Assembly (NCBI RefSeq): GCF_000559085.1 | Contig: NZ_JALN02000001.1 | Location: forward strand, 3,348,001 to 3,412,000 | Length of the DNA: 64,000 nucleotides | Reading direction: 5' to 3' | DNA from: Mycolicibacterium aromaticivorans JS19b1 = JCM 16368 | Lineage (GTDB): Bacteria > Actinomycetota > Actinomycetes > Mycobacteriales > Mycobacteriaceae | In this document: positions 36,804 through 46,330 of the stretch, piece by piece | Layout: each line of letters starts with the position of its first letter | Numbering within the stretch: position 1 is the first letter of the stretch | Program-made: the position numbers and the translations under genes | Notes under the pieces: model-generated | The model's input: the letters and a program-made list of their open reading frames with translations, nothing else | Database searches by the model: none | Told to the model about the DNA's origin: nothing

Positions 36804-37085
36804 GTGATGCTGCAAGGTGTGGCGGGTCTTGTTCTTCAGGTCGTCTTTTGGGTGGTCACCGCGGTGACCATCTATGCGTTCGTCAATGCCGCGATGCAGC
36901 GGCCGGATGCCTACACCGCGGCCGAGAAGCTCACCAAGCCGGTCTGGCTGGTGATCCTCGGTGTCGCGGGTCTGCTGTCGCTGTTCCTGGGAGTCACGGG
37001 CGTGGCGATCGCCGCCGTGGCCACCGGCGTCTACCTGGTGGACGTTCGGCCCAAGCTGCTCGAGGTCCAGGGGAAGTCGCGCTGA
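36804..37085 (+). CDS. DUF2516 membrane protein (Rv0476-like)
   Basis: A 93-residue protein with helices [20 protein letters not shown], a short loop with [14 protein letters not shown], and [20 protein letters not shown] plus [17 protein letters not shown]. The DUF2516 pattern (small, three helices, conserved TK-W loop) is clear. GTG 36804 and ATG 36807 are adjacent possible starts; the -10 spacing favours 36804. Function unknown. Overlaps the next gene at its stop. Confidence 0.8.
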   Translation: MMLQGVAGLVLQVVFWVVTAVTIYAFVNAAMQRPDAYTAAEKLTKPVWLVILGVAGLLSLFLGVTGVAIAAVATGVYLVDVRPKLLEVQGKSR

Positions 37086-37507
37086 GCGCTCGACGCCGTC
37101 TGGCCGCAGTGCTCCTGGCCGTCCCGTTCGGGCTGACCCTCGCAGCTCCGGCTGCTGCCGCGCCCACTCCCACTCCCGCTCCGCCGTACATCGACCACGT
37201 CACGTGGGCCAGCTGGGGAGATCTGAAGAGCCTGCGGGTGTATCCCACGCCGGCCGGCCGCGCGGTGGCCGGTCAGTTGCTCAAGCCGCAGACCGACATC
37301 GACGAAGCCTGGGGTGAGGTGCTGGCGCTGGCACCCGACGCCGACCTGCCGGGAATGCGGGACCAGTTCGTCTGCCACTTCCGGTTCGCGGAGTTCGGTC
37401 AGCCTGGCAAGACCAGCTGGAATCTGGAGCCGTGGCGGCCGGTGGTCGACGACCAGACGATGACCGAAGCCGGCTGCAATCCGGGTGGCCTCGAGGAGCC
37501 GTTCTGA
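37082..37507 (+). CDS. Secreted protein (Rv0477-like)
   Basis: A 141-residue exported protein. Signal peptide [20 protein letters not shown] ending AAPAAAA, then a Pro-rich linker and a compact domain with [20 protein letters not shown] and two cysteines ([17 protein letters not shown]). The only start giving a complete signal peptide is CTG 37082, which overlaps the upstream stop as CTGA; the first conventional start is GTG 37109, which would delete the basic n-region. The non-canonical start is inference. It overlaps deoC by one base (TGATG). Function unknown. Confidence 0.68.
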   Translation: MSARRRLAAVLLAVPFGLTLAAPAAAAPTPTPAPPYIDHVTWASWGDLKSLRVYPTPAGRAVAGQLLKPQTDIDEAWGEVLALAPDADLPGMRDQFVCHFRFAEFGQPGKTSWNLEPWRPVVDDQTMTEAGCNPGGLEEPF

Positions 37508-38190
37508 TGCTGAACCCCGCTCAGGTCGCCGCACTTGTCGACCACACGCTGCTCAAGCCCGAGGCCACCGACGCTGACGTGATTGCGCTGGTCGACGAGG
37601 CCGTGGACCTCAGCGTACTGGCGGTCTGTGTGTCCCCGTCGATGGTGTCCGTCGCCGTCAAGGCCGCGAGCACGCATCCGGAGAGCCTGGTCGTCGCCGC
37701 TGTCGCCGGGTTCCCGTCGGGCAAGCATCTGCCGGCCATCAAGGCGCAGGAGGCTCTCGCTGCAGTCGACGACGGTGCCACCGAGATCGACATGGTCATC
37801 GACGTCGGGGCTGCCCTGGCCGGCGAGATCGCCCAGGTGGCGGCTGACATCGCGACCGTCCGTTTTGCGGTGCCCGGAGCCGTCCTGAAGGTCATCGTCG
37901 AATCAGCCGCCCTACTGAGTCTGGCCGACGAGGCCACACTCGTCGCGGTGTGCCGGGCCGCTGAGGAGTCCGGTGCCGACTTCGTCAAGACCTCAACGGG
38001 ATTTCACCCCGCCGGCGGTGCTTCGGTGGTCGCAATCGAGATCATGGCGGCGACCGTGGGCGGCCGGCTCGGCGTCAAAGCCAGCGGCGGTATCCGCACC
38101 GCCGAGCACGCGATCGCGATGCTCGACGCGGGCGCGACCAGGCTGGGCCTGTCCGGGACGCGAGCGGTGCTCGACGGGTTGGCGGGCTAA
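37507..38190 (+). CDS. deoC: Deoxyribose-phosphate aldolase
   Basis: A 227-residue class I aldolase that cleaves 2-deoxyribose 5-phosphate to glyceraldehyde 3-phosphate and acetaldehyde. [10 protein letters not shown] at the N-terminus, the Schiff-base Lys in VLKVIVESA near residue 150, and the phosphate-binding [13 protein letters not shown] and VKASGGIRT. It overlaps the upstream secreted-protein gene by one base. Acetaldehyde produced could be used by aldA in this window (inference). Confidence 0.94.
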   Translation: MLNPAQVAALVDHTLLKPEATDADVIALVDEAVDLSVLAVCVSPSMVSVAVKAASTHPESLVVAAVAGFPSGKHLPAIKAQEALAAVDDGATEIDMVIDVGAALAGEIAQVAADIATVRFAVPGAVLKVIVESAALLSLADEATLVAVCRAAEESGADFVKTSTGFHPAGGASVVAIEIMAATVGGRLGVKASGGIRTAEHAIAMLDAGATRLGLSGTRAVLDGLAG

Positions 38191-39122
38191 ACCCCCGCGA
38201 AGCAGGGATCCTGCTGGCCGTTGGGGATGGTCGCGTTCTGGGTGACGAACTTGGCCGTGACGCCCGAGTCGGTGACCGCGACGCTGTCCGCGTGAATGCC
38301 CATCGGCAGGTTCTTCGTCAACGTCGACATGAAGGCGTCCAGCGCCGGCTGCGCGGTTTCGCGCGGCAAGGTCATGCCCAGACCGGTCAGGCTGACCACC
38401 TGCAGGCTCAGGGCGCCATTGGACACCGCAGGCTTGACGGTCACCGTGCCCAGCCCGCCCTGCAGCTCGATCGTGCCGTCCGACGGCGATGTCGCCACTC
38501 CGCTGACCAGGCTGCCCAGGAATGGGATGGCGTCCTGCACGGTCTGCTTGATGCCGTCGCTTGTCCAGGCGATCGTGGCGTCAAGCGAGCCCATGGTCCC
38601 GGCCGAGTTGGAGGTCTGGTTGAGCTGGATATCGTCGAGCCACAGGTCGAGCTTCATGCCCTTGGCCTGCCGGATCTGATTGCCTGCCGTTTGCACGTGA
38701 ATGCCGTTGTAGTGCTTAGTCAGGTGTTGGATGAGGAAGGGCTTGGCCCCGAACGAGACCTGAGCCTGGTCCTGCACCACGCAGGAGACGGCCTTGGACA
38801 CCACGGTGTCGGCAACGTGGCGCACGTAGAGCTCGGTGCCCAGCAGCCCGGCGATCACCACGGCCAGGACGATGACCACCACCAGCACCATCGACAGCGG
38901 GTCTCGCAGGAAGCCCCGCTTGCCCTCTTCTGGCTCTTCGCCGGGCGGTGTCGCCGAGGGCGGGGGCACATGCGGGATGTGCTGGGTCGGCGCGTCAGCG
39001 GGGCCGCCCGGTCGGGGGATGTACTCGGTGGGTGCGCCTTGACCCGGGGAGGCGGCCCATGCCGGCGTGGTCGGGTCGCCGGGGCCGACGGGATGGTTAG
39101 GGCCCTGTGGCGGATTCGTCAC
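38187..39122 (-). CDS. DUF2993 (LmeA-like) membrane protein (Rv0479c-like)
   Basis: A 311-residue protein. About 90 residues of Pro/Gly-rich cytosolic N-terminus ([20 protein letters not shown]), one membrane helix ([20 protein letters not shown]), then a periplasmic DUF2993 domain of TULIP-like beta structure ([36 protein letters not shown]). The mycobacterial LmeA of this family acts in mannan elongation; this is a paralogue, role unknown. ATG 39122 overlaps the amidase stop (ATGA). Convergent with deoC by 4 bases. Confidence 0.78.
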   Translation of the reverse strand: MTNPPQGPNHPVGPGDPTTPAWAASPGQGAPTEYIPRPGGPADAPTQHIPHVPPPSATPPGEEPEEGKRGFLRDPLSMVLVVVIVLAVVIAGLLGTELYVRHVADTVVSKAVSCVVQDQAQVSFGAKPFLIQHLTKHYNGIHVQTAGNQIRQAKGMKLDLWLDDIQLNQTSNSAGTMGSLDATIAWTSDGIKQTVQDAIPFLGSLVSGVATSPSDGTIELQGGLGTVTVKPAVSNGALSLQVVSLTGLGMTLPRETAQPALDAFMSTLTKNLPMGIHADSVAVTDSGVTAKFVTQNATIPNGQQDPCFAGV

Positions 39123-39940
39123 CTGGGCGATTCTGCCTTATCAATCTGAGCGAACTCTGAGCGGTTACGCAGTACCGCGAGGGTTTCCCTGGTCGGCGCG
39201 ACCCGATCGATGTCGATGTCGGTCACCAGCAGCTGCGGATCGTCGCCCGCCGCGGCTACCACTTCCCCGAGCGGCGAGGCCACCACACTGCCGCCGACAC
39301 CGGTCGGCGCCTTGGTCGACGTCGCCAGTTCGTCGCCCGGGTAACCCTGGTCGACGGCCGCGACGAAAGACTGCGAGTCCAGCGCGCGAGCGCGTGCCAG
39401 CAGCGTCCACTGCTCCAATTTGCCCGGCCCTGCGCCCCACGAGGCATGCACGGTGATGAGCTGCGCCCCGCGGTCGGCGAGCTCGGTGTAGAGCGCGGGG
39501 AACCGAACGTCGTAACACAGCGTGATCCCGACGCCGACGCCGTCGACGGTGATCACGACCGGTTCCCGGCCGGGCGCCACCGCCTCGGATTCAGCAAATC
39601 CGAACGCGTCGTACATGTGGATCTTGTGATAGTGCGCGTCGACGTCTGGTCCCGTCGCGAGGATCGTGTTGGTGACCCGCCCGTCGGGGGCGGGAGTGAA
39701 CATCCCGGCCAGCACGGTGATGCCCGCGCCCTGCGCGATCCGGCGCACCTCGTCGGCCCAGGCGCCGTCGAGTGGTTCGGCCACCGGGGCCAGCGGCACA
39801 CCGAAGCGGCACATCGTGCCTTCGGGGAAGGCCACCAGTCGGGCACCGGCGTCAGCGGCGCGACGGGTGTAATCCTCGACCAGCTTCAGGTTCACGGCCG
39901 GGTCGGTGTCCGACAGCAGCTGGGCCAGCGCAATCCGCAT
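39119..39940 (-). CDS. Carbon-nitrogen hydrolase / nitrilase-family amidase (Rv0480c-like)
   Basis: A 273-residue nitrilase-superfamily enzyme with the Glu-Lys-Cys triad: Glu in RLVAFPEGTMCRFG, Lys in HYHKIHMYDAFGFAES, Cys in GVGITLCYDVRFPALY. Probably an omega-amidase or deaminated-glutathione-type amidase; the substrate is not deducible. First of a coupled pair with the DUF2993 protein. Leaderless -10 6 bases before ATG 39940. Confidence 0.85.
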   Translation of the reverse strand: MRIALAQLLSDTDPAVNLKLVEDYTRRAADAGARLVAFPEGTMCRFGVPLAPVAEPLDGAWADEVRRIAQGAGITVLAGMFTPAPDGRVTNTILATGPDVDAHYHKIHMYDAFGFAESEAVAPGREPVVITVDGVGVGITLCYDVRFPALYTELADRGAQLITVHASWGAGPGKLEQWTLLARARALDSQSFVAAVDQGYPGDELATSTKAPTGVGGSVVASPLGEVVAAAGDDPQLLVTDIDIDRVAPTRETLAVLRNRSEFAQIDKAESPR

Positions 39941-39944
39941 GCGT

Positions 39945-40739
39945 TCAGACTACGTCCGGTGCGACCGTCGACCAGGGGACGGTGAGCACCGCATCCCGGA
40001 CGGTGCGTCGCTGTGCCTCGACGGGGGCACCGCCCGCCCGCAGCTCCGCGAGCATCGCCCGCCAGCGATCACGCGGACCGAACACCGAATGCCCGGCTGC
40101 GCTCGCCCACGCCCGGTCTGCCGACGACAACAGGTCGTGAATGGGCTGACTCGGAACATTGTGGTGGATAAGCACTTTCGGCAACCGCTCGGCCAAGTCT
40201 GACGGGCGGTCGATATGCCGGGGGTCGCACGCCAGGGTCAGGCTCACGGGACCATCACGGTCCAACAGCACCCAGCAGCAGCGCCGCCCGAGCTCGTCGC
40301 AGGTGCCGTCGACGATCAGCCCGCCCGGCGCCAGTTGGGCCCGCATCTGCGCCCAGGCCTGGCCCACCGCCTCTTCGGGGTACTGCCGCAGCACGTTGAA
40401 CGCCCGCACCAGGACCGGACGCAGGCCGGCGAGCTCGAAACCGCCGACCCTGAACTCGACTCCGTCGACCTCGGGCACCACCCGCTGCGGGTCGATCTCC
40501 AACCCGACGACCCGCACATCGGGCCGGACCGCTCGAAGCCGTGCGGCCAATTCCAGTGTGGTGACCGGCAATCGGCCGTATCCCAGGTCGACGATCACCG
40601 GGCTGGTGGTCGACTCCAGCGCCGCGCGCACCCGGCGCGAGTTGACCATCCAGCGATCGGCGCGCCGCAGCCGGTTGGCGTTGGTGGTGCCGCGAGTGGG
40701 GACACCCACCGGCCGTGGTGGTCTAGTGATGGCTGGCAA
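39945..40739 (-). CDS. SAM-dependent methyltransferase-like protein
   Basis: A 264-residue class I methyltransferase-like protein: a motif-I-like PVIVDLGYGRLPVTTLELAA near residue 50, motif II Glu in VRVVGLEIDPQRV, then NVLRQYPEEAVGQAWAQM and LAPGGLIVDGTCDELGRRC. Glycines of motif I are atypical (DLGYGRLP), so substrate and even activity are uncertain. TTG 40739 is the start that gives the full basic N-terminus; an in-frame ATG about 30 codons in would remove it. Overlaps the DUF2505 gene by 17 bases. Confidence 0.7.
   Translation of the reverse strand: MPAITRPPRPVGVPTRGTTNANRLRRADRWMVNSRRVRAALESTTSPVIVDLGYGRLPVTTLELAARLRAVRPDVRVVGLEIDPQRVVPEVDGVEFRVGGFELAGLRPVLVRAFNVLRQYPEEAVGQAWAQMRAQLAPGGLIVDGTCDELGRRCCWVLLDRDGPVSLTLACDPRHIDRPSDLAERLPKVLIHHNVPSQPIHDLLSSADRAWASAAGHSVFGPRDRWRAMLAELRAGGAPVEAQRRTVRDAVLTVPWSTVAPDVV
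39947..39952 (-). promoter_or_regulatory. -10 element (TAGTCT) before the amidase gene
   Basis: Minus-strand TAGTCT 6 bases before ATG 39940, lying inside the 3' end of the upstream methyltransferase gene. Confidence 0.42.
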
Positions 40740-41235
40740 TCCAGTCGCGGGTGAAATCCCGTTCGTTGTCGAACAATCCGCGCAGACCGTCCAGTACCCA
40801 CTTTTCGATCTTGCCGCCGAGGAGCGGCACGTTGACCTTGCAGAGGCTGCGCAGGCGCAGTTCGCTTCCCGCGCCGGTCTGCTGCAGCACGTAGGTGCCG
40901 TCGAAGTCCAGGGGGGCGGCGGGCACCAGTGCCCGATAGTGTCCGTCGGCCGAATTCGTCCCGGCGTCGAACGGGTCGAAATGTTGTTCGCGGGTGATGG
41001 TGAGCCGCAACGGAACCACCGCGGCGATCATCGACGGCATATCGCGGCGCGACACGGTGTGGGTGAATACGATGTCGGTGCCGGTGACGTCCGAGTGGAA
41101 ATGCGTCATCTCTGAATCCGTGTGCTGCTGATGCTCGGCGACCAGGTCTTCCCAGTACTCGCGACTGGTGAAGCTCTGGTAGAGCTCAGCGACGGGCTTG
41201 TCGAGCCCGATGACGTAGTCCATGCGGCGGGACAT
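40723..41235 (-). CDS. DUF2505 protein, copy 2 (Rv0481c-like)
   Basis: A 170-residue DUF2505 protein of START/SRPBCC-like fold: PVAELYQSFTSREYWEDLVA near the N-terminus and a C-terminal segment with KVNVPLLGGKIEKWVLDGLR followed by ERDFTRDWI. The closing motif GGK-E is shared with the DUF2505 copy at 41258. ATG 41235 has a TACCGT -10 7 bases upstream. Function unknown; SRPBCC proteins bind hydrophobic ligands. Confidence 0.8.
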   Translation of the reverse strand: MSRRMDYVIGLDKPVAELYQSFTSREYWEDLVAEHQQHTDSEMTHFHSDVTGTDIVFTHTVSRRDMPSMIAAVVPLRLTITREQHFDPFDAGTNSADGHYRALVPAAPLDFDGTYVLQQTGAGSELRLRSLCKVNVPLLGGKIEKWVLDGLRGLFDNERDFTRDWIASHH

Positions 41236-41242
41236 GTGCCCA

Positions 41243-41248
41243 ACGGTA
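41243..41248 (-). promoter_or_regulatory. -10 element (TACCGT) before DUF2505 copy 2
   Basis: Minus-strand TANNNT element with 7 bases to ATG 41235; falls just before the 3' end of the upstream DUF2505 gene. Confidence 0.42.
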
Positions 41249-41257
41249 CCTGTGAGG

Positions 41258-41764
41258 TCAGCTGTTCTCGGCGATCCACCTGGTGGTGAACTGTTGCTCG
41301 GCGATCAGCAGGTCGACGAGTTGGTGGCCGATGAGATTTTCCACCTTGCCGCCAACCAGTGGGATACGAACCTCGACGGTGGCGCGAAAAGCCAAGTGCG
41401 CCTGCAACTCTGCCGGTGTCAGCTGAGCGCTTCCGGTCAATGACACCGGCGCTCCGGGGATGGCGCCGCTGACAGTTGCTTCGGCTGTGCCGTCGACCAG
41501 CCCGGTCCAGCTCTCCACCCGGCGAATTTCGAGATCGCCGTGGTGGAACTGGGTGACCACGGCCGGCAGCCGGTCGACTCTGAGCACCTGGGTGGTCGCC
41601 ACGTCGACGCCACCGCCGGCCGTCAACCGAATCGAGTCGAGCGACGCGTGGTCGGCACCGGAATCGGCCAACCGCGCCAGCCAGTACTGCTCGTCGCGCA
41701 GAGCCTGGTGCACTTGTTCGACGCTGCCCTCATAGGCGGTGGCCATGTCGAATGAGCGCGGCAT
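41258..41764 (-). CDS. DUF2505 protein, copy 1
   Basis: A 168-residue DUF2505 protein: GSVEQVHQALRDEQYWLARL near the N-terminus and VEVRIPLVGGKVENLIGHQL followed by EQQFTTRWI at the C-terminus, parallel to the neighbour. ATG 41764 starts MPRSFDMATAY; a longer in-frame version to 41842 would run into the divergent murB. The two copies form a tandem pair. Function unknown. Confidence 0.8.
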   Translation of the reverse strand: MPRSFDMATAYEGSVEQVHQALRDEQYWLARLADSGADHASLDSIRLTAGGGVDVATTQVLRVDRLPAVVTQFHHGDLEIRRVESWTGLVDGTAEATVSGAIPGAPVSLTGSAQLTPAELQAHLAFRATVEVRIPLVGGKVENLIGHQLVDLLIAEQQFTTRWIAENS

Positions 41765-41772
41765 AGCTGGTG

Positions 41773-41782
41773 AGGCTACCGT
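41773..41782. promoter_or_regulatory. Overlapping divergent -10 elements of DUF2505 copy 1 and murB
   Basis: TAGCCT on the minus strand (41773-41778) is 8 bases before ATG 41764, and TACCGT on the plus strand (41777-41782) is 8 bases before GTG 41791. The start codons are only 26 bases apart, so both genes are probably leaderless and their promoters mutually exclusive. Confidence 0.45.
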
Positions 41783-41790
41783 TACGGGCC

Positions 41791-42858
41791 GTGGCAGCTG
41801 GGAATTCATACGGTGGCGCGGCGCTTGCCGAGAACGTGCCACTGGCTCCGCTGACCACTCTGCGGGTCGGTCCGGTTGCGCGCCGCCTCATCACCTGCAC
41901 CACCACCGATCAGATCGTGTCGACGTTGCGCACCCTCGATGGCGATTGCGACGGCCCGGTTCTGGTGCTGGCCGGGGGGTCCAACGTGGTGATCGCTGAT
42001 GACCTCACCGATGTGACCGTCGTGCTGCTGGCCAACCGAACGATCAGCATCGAGGGCGGTTTGCTTCGCGCTGAGGCAGGCGCGGTCTGGGATGACGTGG
42101 TCGTCGCGGCCGTCGCGGCCGGGCTGGGCGGACTGGAGTGCCTGTCCGGGATCCCGGGGTCGGCGGGCGCCACCCCGGTGCAGAACGTAGGCGCCTACGG
42201 CGTGGAGGTGGCCGACTACCTGACCCGCGTTCGGCTGCTCGACCGGCGCAGCTCGCTGGTGCGGTGGATGCCCGCCGCGGATCTCGGTCTCGGCTACCGG
42301 CACAGCGATCTGAAGGGCTCGTCCGACGCGGTGGTGCTGGAGGTGGAGTTCGGCCTGGACACCGACGGTTGCTCGGCGCCGCTGCGATATGCCGAGCTGA
42401 CCGGCGCGCTCGGTGTGCCGTCGGGGGAGCGGGCTGCACCTGCCGACGTTCGCCGCGCCGTGTTGTCGTTGCGCGCCCGCAAGGGCATGGTGCTCGACGT
42501 CGACGACCATGACACCTGGAGTGTCGGATCGTTCTTCACCAATCCCGTTGTCCCCGCTGGGCAATTCGAAGAATTGCAGGGCCGGGCGGACGGTCCGGTG
42601 CCGCACTATCCGGCCGACGACGGGGTCAAGCTCGCGGCCGGCTGGCTGGTCGAAAACGCCGGTTTTGGCAGGGGTTACCCCGGCTCGGACGGTGCGCCGT
42701 GCCGGCTGTCGACCAAGCACGCGCTGGCGTTGACCAACCGCGGGGGCGCGACCACCGCCGACGTCCTGGCGCTGGCGCGCACGGTCCGCGACGGTGTGCG
42801 AGACAGCTTCGGGATCACTTTGGTGCCGGAACCTGTGCTGGTCGGCTGTTCGCTGTAG
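41791..42858 (+). CDS. murB: UDP-N-acetylmuramate dehydrogenase (MurB)
   Basis: A 355-residue FAD enzyme that reduces UDP-GlcNAc-enolpyruvate in peptidoglycan synthesis. FAD-binding [16 protein letters not shown] region ([19 protein letters not shown]), [35 protein letters not shown], and the catalytic Ser/Glu part with [15 protein letters not shown]. Type I MurB architecture. GTG 41791 is supported by the position of the -10. Upstream of the L,D-transpeptidase gene as in M. tuberculosis (murB-lprQ), with an extra gene in between. Confidence 0.94.
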   Translation: MAAGNSYGGAALAENVPLAPLTTLRVGPVARRLITCTTTDQIVSTLRTLDGDCDGPVLVLAGGSNVVIADDLTDVTVVLLANRTISIEGGLLRAEAGAVWDDVVVAAVAAGLGGLECLSGIPGSAGATPVQNVGAYGVEVADYLTRVRLLDRRSSLVRWMPAADLGLGYRHSDLKGSSDAVVLEVEFGLDTDGCSAPLRYAELTGALGVPSGERAAPADVRRAVLSLRARKGMVLDVDDHDTWSVGSFFTNPVVPAGQFEELQGRADGPVPHYPADDGVKLAAGWLVENAGFGRGYPGSDGAPCRLSTKHALALTNRGGATTADVLALARTVRDGVRDSFGITLVPEPVLVGCSL

Positions 42859-42978
42859 GCACTAGCGGCCCCCTTTCGCGAATATTCTGATAATTAACCC
42901 GCGCGACGAAAAAGGGGGAGAATGGTTGGGTGTGAGCCCGCCAACGGGTTTGCTTTGATCATCTACGGGGGATGTGAA

Positions 42979-43935
42979 ATGGCCACTGCCAGCACCAAAA
43001 CTGTCAATCGCGGACGCAACCGCACACTGGGGGTCAAGACGTGGCTGGGCGCGGGGGCACTGACCCTCGGCGTCGGCGCCGCGCTGGCCGGGGCGACTGC
43101 CGTCGCGTCGGCCGATACCGGCGGCCATTCGGCGTCGGGTTCGGCCTCCTCGAGCTCATCCAGCAAGTCTGACGCCGGACCCAAGCGCACCGTGGCCGCC
43201 TCAGCCCGCACGGTCGCCAAGGTGACGACGGCTCCCTCGAGCGCGGCAGTCTCAAAGCCGGCTGCCAGCGTGAGGCCCGCAACGAAGACGGCCACGGCCT
43301 CCGCAGTCATTCCGCCGATCAACCAGACCATCAACACTCCGTTCGGTCCCATTTCCTTCGTGGCGAACGTGACGGTCCCGGATCCCGGCCAGAGCGGTGC
43401 CGTGGCGGTGGACGTGACCGCCAAGACTCCCGTCGGCGGTGCCAAGTTCTCGCTCGGCGGGACCCAGACGTTCGTTGCAGGGCCCCCGACCACCAGCACG
43501 ACGGCGTTGACCGACGGGACCCTCCAAGTGCCTCCTGCGGTGGCATTCGCCGCCAGCGCGGCTGGTGCGTTCGTCGGGGCCGGGCTCAGCGCCGCCGACA
43601 GCCTGAACACGTTCTTCACCGCCGCACGCAGCGGAAACATCGCAGGAGCGTTCGTCGCGTGGGCCGCGGCCGCGCCGAAATTCACGAACGCTTTGCTGTT
43701 CGGCACGAGCACGCTCGACCTGCCGATTCCCACCGGGGGAACGGGGCCGGCCATCATCGCGCACATCCCCGTCGGCGGGTTCTTCTCCCCGGCTCAGTCG
43801 CTGTCGGTGAGCTGGGATCAGTACCAGACCGTCCAGTCCGGCGTCACGGTGACGCTGTCCGCCGGCGATATCGTGTTTGCCGGATCGAAGTTCGGGGGTG
43901 CTGCGCCGGCGTTCCTGGCGATCTTCGGCCTCTGA
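42979..43935 (+). CDS. Secreted Ala/Ser/Thr-rich protein, unknown function
   Basis: A 318-residue exported protein. Long mycobacterial-type signal peptide with a basic n-region (NRGRNRTLGVKTW) and hydrophobic LGAGALTLGVGAALAGATAV ending ASA. A low-complexity Ser/Ala/Lys region of about 60 residues follows, then a folded region (INQTINTPFGPISFVANVTV, AAAAPKFTNALLFGTSTLDL, HIPVGGFFSPAQSLSVSWDQ). It resembles uncharacterised secreted proteins of environmental mycobacteria; it is not PE/PPE. Located between murB and lprQ, where M. tuberculosis has nothing, so it is an insertion. Confidence 0.68.
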   Translation: MATASTKTVNRGRNRTLGVKTWLGAGALTLGVGAALAGATAVASADTGGHSASGSASSSSSSKSDAGPKRTVAASARTVAKVTTAPSSAAVSKPAASVRPATKTATASAVIPPINQTINTPFGPISFVANVTVPDPGQSGAVAVDVTAKTPVGGAKFSLGGTQTFVAGPPTTSTTALTDGTLQVPPAVAFAASAAGAFVGAGLSAADSLNTFFTAARSGNIAGAFVAWAAAAPKFTNALLFGTSTLDLPIPTGGTGPAIIAHIPVGGFFSPAQSLSVSWDQYQTVQSGVTVTLSAGDIVFAGSKFGGAAPAFLAIFGL

Positions 43936-43996
43936 TCCCAGCGGAGTGGGGCGAATCCCACACTCCGTCGATTGGCAGCCGGGCGGCTGGGTTCCG

Positions 43997-44002
43997 TATC
44001 TT
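43997..44002 (+). promoter_or_regulatory. -10 element (TATCTT) before the L,D-transpeptidase gene
   Basis: TANNNT element 8 bases before GTG 44011; no Shine-Dalgarno. Confidence 0.4.
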
Positions 44003-44010
44003 GGTTTGAC

Positions 44011-45399
44011 GTGAGCCCAGCCGACCGACCGCCGATCAACCGGCGACGCGCTTTGGCAGCGCTGGCGGTCGGCGTCGCCGCGCCCGGCGCGCTTGCAGCC
44101 TGCATGACCACGGCTGGCAAACAAGCCGAGAAGCAGGGACCCCCGCCGAAGGCATCGCTGAACTTCAGCCCGGCCAACGACGCCAAGGATGTGCTGCCCA
44201 CAACCCCGGTGAGCCTCGAGGTCAAGGACGGCTGGTTGCAGCACGTTGCGCTGACCAACGTCGACGGTAAGCCCGTGGCCGGCACACTCAACCGCGATCG
44301 CACCGCCTTCACCGTCACCGAACCCCTGGGTTACGGCGCGTCCTACACCTGGACCGGTTCGGCGGTCGGACGCGACGGGCAGGCTGTACCGATCGCCGCG
44401 GCGTTCACCACGATCAACCCCACCAAACAGGTCAACGGCCAATTCCAGCTGTCCGACGGACAGACCGTCGGCGTGGCCGCGCCGATCATCTTGCAGTTCG
44501 ACGCCGCGATCGACGACAAGCACAAGCCCGATGTCGAGAAGGCGCTGACCGTCACCACCACGCCGCCGAACGAGGGTAGTTGGGCCTGGCTGCCCGACGA
44601 GGTGGGCGGCTCGCGGGTGCACTGGCGCACCAAGGAGTACTACCAACCGGGAACCAAGGTCCATGTCGACGCCCGCCTCTACGGGGTGAAGTTCGGCGAT
44701 GACTCCTTCGGCGCGACGGACTCGACGCTCGACTTCACGATCGGCCGCCGGCAGGTGGTCAAGGCCGATGCGACGTCGCACCGCATCCAGGTGATCACCG
44801 ACGAGGGCGTGATCATGGACTTCCCGTGCAGCTATGGCGAAGCCGATAAGCCCCGCAACGTGACCCGCAGCGGCATTCACGTCGTGAGCGAGAAGTACGC
44901 CGACTTCTACATGACCAACCTGGCCGCCGGATATTCGAATGTCCATGAGCGCTGGGCAGTTCGGATCTCCAACAACGGCGAGTTCATCCACGCCAACCCG
45001 GCCAGCTCCGGTGCACAGGGCAATACCAACGTCACCAATGGCTGCATCAACCTGTCCACCGGCGATGCCGAGCAGTACTTCGGCACCGCCATGTACGGCG
45101 ACCCCGTCGAGGTGACCGGCACGTCGATCCAGCTGTCCTATGCCGACGGCGACATCTGGGACTGGGCGGTGGACTGGAACGAGTGGAAGTCCATGTCGGC
45201 GCTGTCTGATACCCAGCCCGAGACGAGCATCCCGAGCAGCGCACCGGCCACCCCGACCGACGCGCCGACCTTGTCGGGCACTCCCACGACGACCACCCCG
45301 ACACCGACGAGTTCGTCCTCCACGAGTTCGACGACGAGTTCCACCACCACCTCTACGGCAACCCCGACGACGACCGGTTCGGCTACGAGCGGCGGTTGA
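44011..45399 (+). CDS. lprQ: L,D-transpeptidase lipoprotein (LprQ/LdtMt5-like)
   Basis: A 462-residue cell-wall transpeptidase making 3-3 peptidoglycan cross-links. Lipobox AAPGALAAC near residue 30. Two immunoglobulin-like domains follow (residues 50-250) and then the YkuD domain: [40 protein letters not shown] and catalytic Cys in [14 protein letters not shown]; the usual SHGC is TNGC, as in the LdtMt5 branch. The C-terminal 70 residues are Thr/Ser/Pro repeats ([20 protein letters not shown]). The 3' end overlaps the SDR by 17 bases. Confidence 0.9.
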   Translation: MSPADRPPINRRRALAALAVGVAAPGALAACMTTAGKQAEKQGPPPKASLNFSPANDAKDVLPTTPVSLEVKDGWLQHVALTNVDGKPVAGTLNRDRTAFTVTEPLGYGASYTWTGSAVGRDGQAVPIAAAFTTINPTKQVNGQFQLSDGQTVGVAAPIILQFDAAIDDKHKPDVEKALTVTTTPPNEGSWAWLPDEVGGSRVHWRTKEYYQPGTKVHVDARLYGVKFGDDSFGATDSTLDFTIGRRQVVKADATSHRIQVITDEGVIMDFPCSYGEADKPRNVTRSGIHVVSEKYADFYMTNLAAGYSNVHERWAVRISNNGEFIHANPASSGAQGNTNVTNGCINLSTGDAEQYFGTAMYGDPVEVTGTSIQLSYADGDIWDWAVDWNEWKSMSALSDTQPETSIPSSAPATPTDAPTLSGTPTTTTPTPTSSSSTSSTTSSTTTSTATPTTTGSATSGG

Positions 45400-46132
45400 A
45401 CCGGCTGGCGCTGGCCTGATCTCGGGGCCGCAGCACGATCTGGTCCAGGTTGACGTGCGACGGCCGTGACGCGACGAAGCCGATCACCTCGGCGACGTCG
45501 GCGGCCACCAGCGGGGTGATACCCGAATAGACCGCGTCGGCTCGCTGTTCGTCGCCGCCGAAACGCACCAGCGAGAACTCCGTCTCCACGGCTCCCGGCG
45601 CAATCTCGGTGAGCCGCACCGGTTTTCCGAGTAGTTCGCCGCGCAGCGTCCGGTGTAGAGCGCCCTGGGCGTGCTTGGCGGCGGTGTACCCGCCCCCGTT
45701 GTCATAGACCTCGAGCGCGGCGATCGAGGTGACCGTGACGATCAATCCGTCACCGGATTCGACGAGCTTGGGCAGCAATGCCCGCGTCACCCGCAGTGTC
45801 CCGAGGACGTTGGTCTCCCACATCCAGCGCCAGTTGTCCACGTTCGCGTCGGCGATCGATTCCAGGCCTTTGGCGCCGCCGGCGTTGTTGACCAGGACAT
45901 CCACCCGCGGCACGCTCTCGGCCAACGCGGTGACGGCCGCATCGTCTGTGACGTCGGCCACAATGGCGGTGCCGCCGATCTCGTCGGCCAGCCGTTCGAT
46001 CCGATCGGCCCTGCGTGCCACCGTGACCACGTGAAAGCCAAGGGCGGCAAGAGCTTTGGAAGTCGCCTCGCCGATGCCGGAGCTCGCCCCGGTCACTACC
46101 GCTACACGGGAATGGGCGTCTGGAGTGATCAT
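45383..46132 (-). CDS. Short-chain dehydrogenase (Rv0484c-like)
   Basis: A 249-residue classical [31 protein letters not shown] near residue 85, catalytic Ser in [11 protein letters not shown] and YTAAKHA near residue 155. The [13 protein letters not shown] after strand two suggests NADP. ATG 46132 gives the standard N-terminus and has TAGAGT 7 bases upstream; longer in-frame versions up to 46504 run through the promoter and antisense repeat. Convergent with lprQ, overlapping it by 17 bases; divergent from the ROK regulator. Confidence 0.86.
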   Translation of the reverse strand: MITPDAHSRVAVVTGASSGIGEATSKALAALGFHVVTVARRADRIERLADEIGGTAIVADVTDDAAVTALAESVPRVDVLVNNAGGAKGLESIADANVDNWRWMWETNVLGTLRVTRALLPKLVESGDGLIVTVTSIAALEVYDNGGGYTAAKHAQGALHRTLRGELLGKPVRLTEIAPGAVETEFSLVRFGGDEQRADAVYSGITPLVAADVAEVIGFVASRPSHVNLDQIVLRPRDQASASRFNRRS

Positions 46133-46139
46133 CGAACCA

Positions 46140-46145
46140 ACTCTA
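46140..46145 (-). promoter_or_regulatory. -10 element (TAGAGT) before the Rv0484c-like SDR
   Basis: Minus-strand TANNNT element 7 bases before ATG 46132; no Shine-Dalgarno. Confidence 0.42.
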
Positions 46146-46330
46146 GTAACTGTGCTAAATTCCCCACCGTGATCCGAATCGGTCTGACCAGTTGTCTGGT
46201 CGCGCACACCGCGTGTTGTTGTCACGCGACTCGCTGCGCCTGACCCGACCGGACTTTCTTCTCTCGTCCCGCTCACGTCGCCAGGTGTGGCATCTGCCCC
46301 CATCTGAAGACCTCGAGAAGGACACCCCGC

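Noticed and set aside
42979..43935. PE/PPE/PGRS protein
   Set aside because: No PE or PPE N-terminal motif; it has an ordinary cleavable signal peptide and no GGAGG-type repeats.
43252..44991. Minus-strand frame of 579 codons
   Set aside because: Antisense to the secreted protein and lprQ, crossing their intergenic region; low-complexity shadow.
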